Below are positions 57,144 to 64,000 of a stretch of DNA of 64,000 nt, piece by piece. The translations under genes were made by a program, and so were the position numbers. Under the pieces are notes generated by a model. That model did not search any database. It saw only the letters and a program-made list of their open reading frames with translations, and was not told the DNA's origin. The DNA is taken from positions 1,054,001-1,118,000 of the forward strand of contig NZ_CP012034.1 of the NCBI RefSeq assembly GCF_001050475.1, read 5' to 3'. Source of the DNA: Companilactobacillus ginsenosidimutans. GTDB taxonomy: Bacteria > Bacillota > Bacilli > Lactobacillales > Lactobacillaceae. Every line of letters starts with the position of its first letter. The first letter of the stretch is position 1.

Positions 57144-57389
57144 GTTTTACTAAAATTTTATTAGCTTTACTATAAAACATTTCCGTGGTTTTGTAAACAG
57201 GTTAAAAGCCTTTTAAATCAAAAGTGGTAGCGTTTTATATAAATTGTGATATTAAAACAATAATAACAAAATATCATCATATCAAGGTTTCGACAGTAGA
57301 AATATCAAAATTTGTTTACTTAAATTTTAACTAAAAATCCTATACAAATATTATTTGATGCTTTATCATCATACATGTAAGCGTTTTTA
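57144..57389. promoter_or_regulatory. galK-lacL divergent control region: cre site and operator-like motifs
   Basis: TGTAAGCGTTTTTA (57376-57389) matches the cre consensus with one mismatch and lies 30 bp before lacL. GTTTTACTAAAAT (57144-57156), just upstream of the galK ribosome-binding site, and GTTTACTTAAAT (57314-57325) resemble the motif in the lacS promoter, so GalR may bind all three. TGGTAGCGTTTTAT (about 57225) is a weak cre-like site. Exact promoter boxes are not assigned. Confidence 0.5.
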
Positions 57390-57418
57390 AAGATAAAACT
57401 TGGAAGGAGCACCTTTTT

Positions 57419-59308
57419 ATGCAAGCTGATATTAACTGGCTCGATGACCCGGAGACGTTCCGTGTCAACCAACTCCCAGCCCATAGTGACCACCATTTCT
57501 ATGGTACTAAATCGGAGATTGGGAAACATAGTAGTTTTGTAAAAAGTCTAAATGGCGATTGGCAATTTGATTTTGCTAAAACACCAGCTGACCGACCACG
57601 AGATTTTTACCAAATGGATTTCGATTCACGCGGATTTGATTCAATCCATGTCCCTGGCCACATTGAGCTGGCAGGATATGCGCAGATTCAATACATCAAC
57701 ACTTGGTATCCATGGGAAGGCAAAATCTTCCGTCGCCCACCATATACATTAAATTCTGACAAGTTAACTCCTGGTATCTTTAGCGATGCTGAAGATAATT
57801 CAGTTGGATCTTATATAAAAGAATTTGATTTGCCGAATAACTTTGAAAACAAACGAATTATTGTTGATTTCCAAGGTGTCGAAGAAGCTCTCTATGTCTG
57901 GTTAAACGGACATTTTATCGGCTACGCTGAAGATAGTTTTACTCCTTCAGAATTCGACTTAACTCCCTATATTAAGAACGGTAAAAACAAACTCGCTGCT
58001 CAAGTATACAAGCGATGCACCGCTTCACATCTCGAGGATCAAGATATGTTCAGATTTTCCGGTATTTTTCGTGACGTTAATTTGATGGCGTTACCAGCCA
58101 TTCACGTTGAAGACCTGGATATTCGTCCAACCGTCAATAACGATTTTGAGTCCGGCATATTGAAAGTCACATCAAAACTAACTGGTGATAATTTAACCAG
58201 TTCCACCTTAAAATTAACTGTAACTGACGCCGAAAATAACCTAGTCGCAACGCAAGAACAAAGTGGTAATGACAAAGTTTTTTTCGACGCCATGACTTTT
58301 GAAAAAGTTAATTTGTGGTCACCTGACAATCCGTACTTATACGATTTATTAATTGAAGTATTGGATGCAGACGGCAAAACTGTTGAAGTCGTACCTTACC
58401 AAATTGGCTTCCGTAAGGTCGAATTACGTGACGACAAAGTCATGTATGTCAACGACAAACGTCTAATCATTCATGGCGTTAACCGTCATGAATGGAGTGC
58501 CAAGACTGGTCGAGCAATTACAATTTATGATATGAAATCAGACATCCAAACAATGCTCGACAACAATATCAACGCTGACCGTACTTGTCATTACCCTGAC
58601 CAGATTCCTTGGTACTACTTATGTGACCAAAACGGAATTTACCTGATGGCCGAGAATAATTTGGAATCACATGGTACTTGGCAAAAATCCGGAGCGGTTG
58701 AACCTTCATTTAATGTACCGGGAGACAATCCACACTGGCTAGAAGTCGTTTTAGACCGTGCTCGCACTAATTATGAAATGTTCAAGAATCACGTCTCTGT
58801 CATCTTCTGGTCACTTGGAAATGAATCATACGCTGGATCTGACATTGCTGCGATGAATAAATTTTACAAAGATCACGATGACTCTCGTCTAACTCACTAC
58901 GAAGGTGTTTTCCACACTCCAGAATTGAAAGATGAAATCTCTGATGTTGAAAGTAGAATGTACGAAAAGCCTGAGAATATTGAGACTTACCTCAAAAACA
59001 ATCCTAAGAAACCATTTTTGGATTGCGAATACATGCATGACATGGGAAATTCACTTGGTGGCATGAATTCATACAACGACCTTCTTGATAAATATCCAAT
59101 GTATCAAGGTGGCTTCATCTGGGACTTCATTGACCAAGCCTTACTAGTTCATGACCCCATTTCAAACAAAGAAGTGCTCAGATATGGTGGAGACTTTGAC
59201 GAGCGTCACTCAGATTATGAATTCTCAGGTGATGGATTATTGTTTGCCGATCGAACACCAAAGCCAGCTATGCAGGAGGTAAAATATTATTATGGATTAC
59301 ACAAATAA
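57419..59308 (+). CDS. lacL: Beta-galactosidase large subunit
   Basis: LacL and LacM form the heterodimeric GH2 beta-galactosidase of lactobacilli that hydrolyses lactose. The 629-residue protein has HGVNRHEW, the acid/base Glu in SLGNESYAG near residue 468 and the nucleophile Glu in [11 protein letters not shown] near residue 537. AAGGAG precedes the ATG. It overlaps lacM by 17 bases. A cre site lies 30 bp upstream, so it should be repressed by CcpA on glucose. Confidence 0.96.
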   Translation: MQADINWLDDPETFRVNQLPAHSDHHFYGTKSEIGKHSSFVKSLNGDWQFDFAKTPADRPRDFYQMDFDSRGFDSIHVPGHIELAGYAQIQYINTWYPWEGKIFRRPPYTLNSDKLTPGIFSDAEDNSVGSYIKEFDLPNNFENKRIIVDFQGVEEALYVWLNGHFIGYAEDSFTPSEFDLTPYIKNGKNKLAAQVYKRCTASHLEDQDMFRFSGIFRDVNLMALPAIHVEDLDIRPTVNNDFESGILKVTSKLTGDNLTSSTLKLTVTDAENNLVATQEQSGNDKVFFDAMTFEKVNLWSPDNPYLYDLLIEVLDADGKTVEVVPYQIGFRKVELRDDKVMYVNDKRLIIHGVNRHEWSAKTGRAITIYDMKSDIQTMLDNNINADRTCHYPDQIPWYYLCDQNGIYLMAENNLESHGTWQKSGAVEPSFNVPGDNPHWLEVVLDRARTNYEMFKNHVSVIFWSLGNESYAGSDIAAMNKFYKDHDDSRLTHYEGVFHTPELKDEISDVESRMYEKPENIETYLKNNPKKPFLDCEYMHDMGNSLGGMNSYNDLLDKYPMYQGGFIWDFIDQALLVHDPISNKEVLRYGGDFDERHSDYEFSGDGLLFADRTPKPAMQEVKYYYGLHK

Positions 59309-60251
59309 TAAGTTGCACGTCATCTATGGTGATGGAACTCTCGGTGTGGGTGGAAATGGATTTCATTATATTTTCAGTTATGAACGCGGCGGTTTAGAAT
59401 CACTAGTTGCACACGACAAAGAATGGATTTATCGCACACCAACACCAACTTTCTGGCGTGCAACAACCGACAATGATCACGGAAGTGGTTTCTCAGTAAA
59501 ATCCGCTCAATGGTACGCTGCCGACATGTTCTCGACTGTTGAAAGCATTTCAGTTACGGTTGATGAAAAGACTTTCGAAGAACTTCCAGTCGCACCATTC
59601 AACAATCAATTTTCAGATAAAGAGTTTGCTGAGAAAGTTTCACTTATATACACTTATTTAACAAATACTGTCCCTCATACAACAGTGACAATTGCCTACA
59701 CCGTCACTCCAGACGGACAAATTAACATCAAATCACATTTCAACGGCAACAAAGATTTACCTGACCTACCTGCCTTTGGAATCAGATTCATTATGCCAAC
59801 AACGGCTACAGGATTTGACTATACCGGCTTATCTGGAGAAACATATCCTGATCGAATGGCTGGAGCTGAAAAAAGTGAATTTCACGTTGACGGTATGCCA
59901 GTGACACCATACTTGGTACCTCAAGAATGTGGAATGCATATGGAAACTAGTGCTCTGAAAATAACACGAACCACGACACAAAATAATGCAGACAACAATC
60001 CTCAACCTTTTAGTTTGAAGATTGATAAAGGTGAGAAGAACTTCAATTTCAGTTTATTGCCTTATACTGCTGAAGAGCTCGAGAATGCCACTCATATTGA
60101 GGAACTTCCACTTGCTCGAAGAACAGTGCTTGGAGTTTATGGAGCTGTTCGTGGTGTTGGTGGTATTGATAGCTGGGGTACAGATGTTGAGAATAAGTAT
60201 CACATCTCGGCTGGAGATGATATCGATTTTGATTTCAATATGCGTATTTGA
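59292..60251 (+). CDS. lacM: Beta-galactosidase small subunit
   Basis: This 319-residue protein equals the C-terminal beta-sandwich domain of LacZ ([12 protein letters not shown], then FGIRFIMP and [21 protein letters not shown]). It completes the active site with LacL. The start lies inside lacL with AGGAGG upstream. A family A element begins two bases after its stop, closer than any other copy. Confidence 0.95.
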   Translation: MDYTNNKLHVIYGDGTLGVGGNGFHYIFSYERGGLESLVAHDKEWIYRTPTPTFWRATTDNDHGSGFSVKSAQWYAADMFSTVESISVTVDEKTFEELPVAPFNNQFSDKEFAEKVSLIYTYLTNTVPHTTVTIAYTVTPDGQINIKSHFNGNKDLPDLPAFGIRFIMPTTATGFDYTGLSGETYPDRMAGAEKSEFHVDGMPVTPYLVPQECGMHMETSALKITRTTTQNNADNNPQPFSLKIDKGEKNFNFSLLPYTAEELENATHIEELPLARRTVLGVYGAVRGVGGIDSWGTDVENKYHISAGDDIDFDFNMRI

Positions 60252-60253
60252 TG

Positions 60254-60421
60254 CCGATTCCGGGAGAAAATCGATTCTTTGGCCTGGAACGTAGCTGGGA
60301 CATTTGGAGCCTTTTCAAAGTACGAAAAGTCTTCAAACTGCCCCTTATACTAATCCGAGAAGACCACTCGGCTAAGTATAATTTAGCTACTGAGGCCGAA
60401 TCGATTTTCTCCCTCCATCTA
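60254..60421 (+). repeat. Palindromic intergenic element, family A copy 5
   Basis: The outer stem GGGAGAAAATCGATTC (60262-60277) is perfectly complementary to 60398-60413. The second helix is GGCCT/AGGCC (60281-60285 with 60393-60397). Inner hairpins are CTTTTC/GAAAAG in TTTGGAG...CTTCAAA, and TTATACT..CCGAG/CTCGG..AGTATAA. It begins two bases after the lacM stop. Confidence 0.9.
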
Positions 60422-60477
60422 GGTTGTGTGTGAGTTTATTATCGACTCGATAGTTTATTTAATTTAAATACAAATGT

Positions 60478-60516
60478 AAAAAGTCCAAAGGGAAAACTAT
60501 TCCTTTGGACTTTTTG
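60478..60516. terminator. Bidirectional terminator after lacM
   Basis: AAAAAGTCCAAAGG (60478-60491) pairs with CCTTTGGACTTTTT (60502-60515). It lies beyond the family A element and serves lacLM and the convergent small gene. Confidence 0.85.
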
Positions 60517-60522
60517 TTATTT

Positions 60523-60906
60523 TTAAACTGCTCTTTTGTCAATCATGTCGACTAACGATGTAATAACTTCATTACGCTTCTTGCGATTGGTTGAGCTATT
60601 AATGTTTGAACTATTAATGCTGTTGAATATCATTGTTACAAAAATTGATGTTTTGAAATTGGATTTTTCATCTAATATTCTTCCTGCTAGCTTGCTTGCT
60701 GGTCTGCGAATGAAGATTAATAGTAGAATTGCACTTATCCAAATTATTGGAATTCGTAACAAAACCATTCCCCAGTTTGACATTGAGAATCCCATTGTTA
60801 GTCCCGTAATGATTGGGGCAATTATATTTACAGAAATAAATGAAGCGGTTGCCATGAAGATAAGCGTCTCCAATAAATTCTGTGCTAATCTTTCTTTAAA
60901 TTCCAA
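60523..60906 (-). CDS. Small membrane protein, possibly DUF2798
   Basis: This 127-residue protein has two or three hydrophobic segments (about residues 12-36, 44-66) and a polar Asn/Ser-rich tail. ISAILLLIFIRRPASKLAGRIL resembles DUF2798 proteins. Translation appears to start at a TTG after GAGGGA. No function is known. It sits alone between lacM and lacS. Confidence 0.5.
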   Translation of the reverse strand: MEFKERLAQNLLETLIFMATASFISVNIIAPIITGLTMGFSMSNWGMVLLRIPIIWISAILLLIFIRRPASKLAGRILDEKSNFKTSIFVTMIFNSINSSNINSSTNRKKRNEVITSLVDMIDKRAV

Positions 60907-61028
60907 GGTAATCCCTCTTCCTATGATTTTGAAGAGATATTTTGCCGCTTAACATATGCGACCAACGATCCGTTCTTTAACTGCAAGGATAATAACACAT
61001 TTTTCTGAAATATTTCAAAGTTTTTCGT

Positions 61029-61063
61029 AAAAAAAACTACGATACCTGGTGGCATCGTAGTTT
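61029..61063 (-). terminator. Terminator after lacS
   Basis: On the minus strand AAACTACGATGCC pairs with GGTATCGTAGTTT with one G-U, and a T run follows. Confidence 0.8.
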
Positions 61064-61070
61064 GAATAAT

Positions 61071-63014
61071 CTATTTAGTTATATCAACATGTGACATTTT
61101 AGCAATGTTTTCACCATGTTCAACAACACCTGTAGTCTTGGTGAAATCAAGAGTTTCAATCTTGTCATAGTTAGTAATTACAACCATAACTGTGTCATCC
61201 AAGCCAGCATTTTCAATTGCTGGTGACCAGAATTCAATCAATTCTTGTCCTTGTTTGACGCGATCACCCTTTTCAACATATTGGACAAATCCTGTACCAC
61301 GCATATCAACGGTTCCAATACCAATATGGATTAGTGTTAATACACCTGTATCGGACCTTAATCCAATCGCATGACGTGTTGGGAAAGTTGCTTCGACTAC
61401 ACCGTTGAACGGAGCGTAGACACCACCATCTGAAGGCTTGACGGCAAATCCTTTACCCATCTTACCTGAGGCAAATGTCTCATCATTGACCTTATCCAAC
61501 TCCATCAAAGTACCAGAAACTGGAGCTTGATAATCAATTGTTGCATCTGCACCGACTTCTTTTTCAATTTGATCCATTGATTCGTCAGTGTCCAAATGTT
61601 TGTGCCATGTTTGTTCCAACTCATCAACTATTTGAGCATGCATAGTTTCATCAAGTTTAACTTTTTTGAAGAAGATAAATGTAGCAATTAGGATTAGAAG
61701 TGCTGGAACACCAAACATAATTAATTTGAAAATTGCCTGACCATGACTTGTAATATCTCCAGCAGTTGCTCCGGCTGTCATACCGGCTAAGACGGCAGTT
61801 AGACCTACGACACCGTTTGAGATGGCACCACCCAATTTATCCAACAATGGACGAACTGAAAGCGTTAGTGATTCGTCACGGTGACCGAACTTCAATTGGC
61901 CATATTCAACAGAATCACTTAGAACCATTAAGACAACTAAGAAAATTAATGGTTGTGGAATGTAGAATAATACCGCTGCGGTAAGAATTAATGGTAATGA
62001 TTTACCTGCAAAGGCGAATAGTATCAAGGCAATAATCATAAGTGCTATTGCTGAGAAGAACACTTTACGACGACTAAATTTTTGAGCCAAAGGTGGGAAC
62101 ATTAGAACTGCAACAATACCGATAACTCCGTTGATCAATGCTAGTAATGAGAATTGTCCGGCATGGCCTAAAATATAAGTAAAGTAGTAGAGTTCTAGAG
62201 CATTTGTTAATTGCATACCTGCAGTATAAATACCATAGGTTAATGCCATCCACATTAATTGATCATTACGCGCAAGAACTTTGAAAACGTCTTTAAATGA
62301 AGTTTTTTCTGCATTTTGACGTAATTCTGAATCATTCTCATGTGTACCTACAGCAACGACCAACGCTGAAATAAGCGCAACAACGGCAATCACTAATCCA
62401 AATCCAAACCAACCTCTGTTATCACCGTTTCCGTGATTAGAATTAGCTGAGAAGAATAGAACAAGTGGCATAACAACAACACCAACAAGGTTCTGTCCAA
62501 TATTTGAACCTACACGAGCATATGTAGCAGTCTTTTCACGTTCTTTTGAATCAAAGGAAATTGCTGGAATCATTGACCAGAAACCAACATCCTTAAATGA
62601 ATAAAAAATATCCATTGTAATATACAAGATTGCGAAAACAATTAAATATAGAATTGGGTTTGAAACATTCAATCCACCCATTGTTGTAAATAGTATTGCT
62701 AAAACAATTGAACCAATTGTTCCACCAGCAACAATCCATGGTTTAAAATGTCCCCAACGTGAATGTGTATTATCAATCGCGTTACCAATCAAAGGATCAA
62801 TTGCTAATTCGACGATTCTTAATGCGGCAATAATGAATGTAATTGCTGCAATCATCTTTGCACTTGTTCCCCCACTGTCTTTATCAAACAAGTGTGATGT
62901 AACGAAAATAATAAAGTACGTTGAAAGTGTAGCGTAGAAGGCGTCATGTCCAAAGGCACCAAATGAGTACGAAATTCTCGAAGTTATCTTTCGAGCCCTG
63001 CTTTCATTCTCCAT
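61071..63014 (-). CDS. lacS: Lactose/galactoside permease LacS with EIIA domain
   Basis: LacS takes up lactose by proton symport or lactose/galactose exchange. The 647-residue protein has 12 membrane helices of the GPH family (residues about 1-460), with GHFKPWIV and FGHRDESLTLSVRPLLDK as landmarks. A fused PTS EIIA domain follows (about 480-647), whose phospho-His lies in LTLIHIGIGTVDM near residue 563. HPr can phosphorylate this domain to tune transport. It is monocistronic, with a perfect cre over its promoter. Confidence 0.95.
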   Translation of the reverse strand: MENESRARKITSRISYSFGAFGHDAFYATLSTYFIIFVTSHLFDKDSGGTSAKMIAAITFIIAALRIVELAIDPLIGNAIDNTHSRWGHFKPWIVAGGTIGSIVLAILFTTMGGLNVSNPILYLIVFAILYITMDIFYSFKDVGFWSMIPAISFDSKEREKTATYARVGSNIGQNLVGVVVMPLVLFFSANSNHGNGDNRGWFGFGLVIAVVALISALVVAVGTHENDSELRQNAEKTSFKDVFKVLARNDQLMWMALTYGIYTAGMQLTNALELYYFTYILGHAGQFSLLALINGVIGIVAVLMFPPLAQKFSRRKVFFSAIALMIIALILFAFAGKSLPLILTAAVLFYIPQPLIFLVVLMVLSDSVEYGQLKFGHRDESLTLSVRPLLDKLGGAISNGVVGLTAVLAGMTAGATAGDITSHGQAIFKLIMFGVPALLILIATFIFFKKVKLDETMHAQIVDELEQTWHKHLDTDESMDQIEKEVGADATIDYQAPVSGTLMELDKVNDETFASGKMGKGFAVKPSDGGVYAPFNGVVEATFPTRHAIGLRSDTGVLTLIHIGIGTVDMRGTGFVQYVEKGDRVKQGQELIEFWSPAIENAGLDDTVMVVITNYDKIETLDFTKTTGVVEHGENIAKMSHVDITK

Positions 63015-63056
63015 CGTAATTCTCCCTATCTATTAATTTGAATATTCAATACTTGT

Positions 63057-63102
63057 AATGTAATCGTTTTCAGGTAAAAAGTCAATATCGGTTTACTAAA
63101 AC
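63057..63102 (-). promoter_or_regulatory. lacS promoter with perfect cre and operator-like motif
   Basis: On the minus strand -35 TTGACT (63080-63085) and -10 TACATT (63057-63062) are 17 bases apart. TGTAATCGTTTTCA (63059-63072, plus strand) matches the cre consensus at every position and overlaps the -10 and spacer, so CcpA should block the polymerase. GTTTACTAAAAC (63091-63102) just upstream of -35 may be the GalR site. Confidence 0.75.
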
Positions 63103-63233
63103 TTTCCCAATTATTTATCTATATTCTTATAAAATTAGTAAATATATTTGAATATTTATTGTTGTATAAGTGTTATGGGGGCCGATTTCAAGGTAAATCA
63201 GGATTGGTAAAACATCAATAAAATATTTTTACT

Positions 63234-63276
63234 AAAAAAGGCATCTTCAATAGTTAATCTACCAAAGATACCTTTA
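63234..63276 (-). terminator. Terminator after the alpha-galactosidase gene
   Basis: On the minus strand AAAGGTATCTT pairs with AAGATGCCTTT (one G-U) around a loop of about 17 bases, then six T. Confidence 0.7.
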
Positions 63277-63283
63277 TTGAAAC

Positions 63284-64000
63284 TTAAATTTGTTTTGCAA
63301 TGAATAAATCTGAATGGAAGTCATTTGAATAATTCCCAGTTAATTCAGGTGCTGCAACATAATATCCGAGGTTCATTAGTTCATCCCCATAAAATGTCTC
63401 TTTACTATCGTTAACACGGTATTGAGCATCTGGGTTCATCCCTTTGAAATACTGTCTCTGATATGGTGCATTAGGATGATTCAACAACTGGTATCTTCCG
63501 ATTACAACTGTCTTTTTATCAGCGGAAACAGCTTCCCAACTAGTAACATTTCCATCACCATCGAATGGACTATCAATGCGGTAAAATTTACCAAACTGGA
63601 ACAAATGACGATATTCTTTATAAAACTCAACTTGTTGTTTAACTTTTTCTAATTCGTCATCTGACATTTTAGTGATATCTAGTTCATACCCTAAATCTCC
63701 AAAGAATGCCACTGCCCCACGTGTATCGAGTGATGTAACACGTCCATTTTGATCATTAGGAACAGCAGAAACATGAGCACCCATCATTGATTGAGGATAG
63801 CCGTATGAAGTTCCGTATTGAATTTTGATACGCTCAACAGCGTCGGTATCATCACTAGTCCATGCTTGGGGAGCATAGTACATCATACCAAGGTCGAAAC
63901 GTCCACCACCAGATGCACAAGATTCAAATAATACTTCAGGATGCGCTGAAGTCAGACGGGCATAAAGTTGATAAACTCCAAGAATATAGCGGTGTCCGAA
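63284..64000 (-). CDS. Alpha-galactosidase (GH36), 3' part
   Basis: This is the C-terminal part, about 239 residues, of a GH36 alpha-galactosidase, which releases galactose from melibiose and raffinose-type sugars. The frame runs unbroken to the window edge. It shows ESCASGGGRFDLGM and the acid/base Asp in QAWTSDDTDAVERIK, then YGTSYGYPQSMMGAHVSAVPN. It lies beside lacS and gal/lac genes, so it feeds the same galactose pathway. The 5' part and promoter are outside. Confidence 0.92.
   Translation of the reverse strand, partial: FGHRYILGVYQLYARLTSAHPEVLFESCASGGGRFDLGMMYYAPQAWTSDDTDAVERIKIQYGTSYGYPQSMMGAHVSAVPNDQNGRVTSLDTRGAVAFFGDLGYELDITKMSDDELEKVKQQVEFYKEYRHLFQFGKFYRIDSPFDGDGNVTSWEAVSADKKTVVIGRYQLLNHPNAPYQRQYFKGMNPDAQYRVNDSKETFYGDELMNLGYYVAAPELTGNYSNDFHSDLFIAKQI

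Noticed and set aside
57225..57238. TGGTAGCGTTTTAT as a second cre near galK
   Set aside because: It has three or more mismatches to the consensus in either orientation, so it is only mentioned as weak.

Overview
The window comes from a low-GC Gram-positive bacterium of the family Lactobacillaceae. Supporting features are a delta subunit RpoE with a long Asp/Glu tail, T-box leaders, heterodimeric LacL/LacM beta-galactosidase with a LacS permease, type-B ribosomal protein L31, Veg, PurR, an SLAP-like secreted protein and an LPQTS-anchored surface protein. The mix of SLAP-like and DUF4811 proteins is reminiscent of Companilactobacillus or relatives, but genus is an inference. No rRNA, tRNA, CRISPR array, prophage or insertion sequence was recognised.

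Layout. 0-7.9 kb: a murF fragment, a drug-type MFS pump, rpmE2, an Lsa-type ABC-F protein behind a four-segment attenuator with a three-codon leader ORF, murA (catalytic Cys replaced by Asp), pyrG with a CTP-sensing type leader, rpoE and a DUF1934 gene. 7.9-14.8 kb: lipoate-ligase-like and HD-hydrolase genes, glpD with a cre site, a secreted SLAP-like protein, mscL and a diaminopentanoate-dehydrogenase-like oxidoreductase. 14.9-23 kb: a housekeeping run on the minus strand (metG, tatD, rnmV, rsmA, veg, purR, glmU, prs). 23-29 kb: sirtuin, HELYH protein, PEBP, Ppx/GppA, FetAB, then a hydratase behind a T-box with a predicted Tyr specifier, two hairpins and a 42-codon leader ORF. 30-35 kb: DUF2975/XRE trio, MarR-MFS-DUF4811 efflux operon, trpS with a Trp T-box. 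35-41 kb: helD, a lone SufBD protein, moaC, a SufT/MIP18 protein and moaA. 41-51.8 kb: accessory genes (inactive-looking CPBP protein, acyltransferase 3, HicAB, VanX-like dipeptidase, LPQTS adhesin, aldo/keto reductase, orphan binding protein, a 35-residue amphipathic peptide, a secreted lipase-like hydrolase). 52.4-64 kb: a galactoside block: galKETR, divergent lacLM, lacS and the start of an alpha-galactosidase, with cre sites and a shared operator-like motif.

Galactoside module. LacS imports lactose and galactosides, LacLM and the GH36 enzyme release galactose, and GalK, GalT and GalE run the Leloir pathway. GalR, encoded at the operon end, and CcpA are the probable regulators.

The most unusual signal is non-coding. 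Ten palindromic intergenic elements of about 110-190 bp fall into three families (A: five copies, B: three, C: two). Families A and B have a long closing stem around two or three inner hairpins. Their arms differ between copies but stay complementary, which points to selection on structure. A and B share one inner hairpin, so they look like branches of one superfamily. Most copies lie just 3' of genes.
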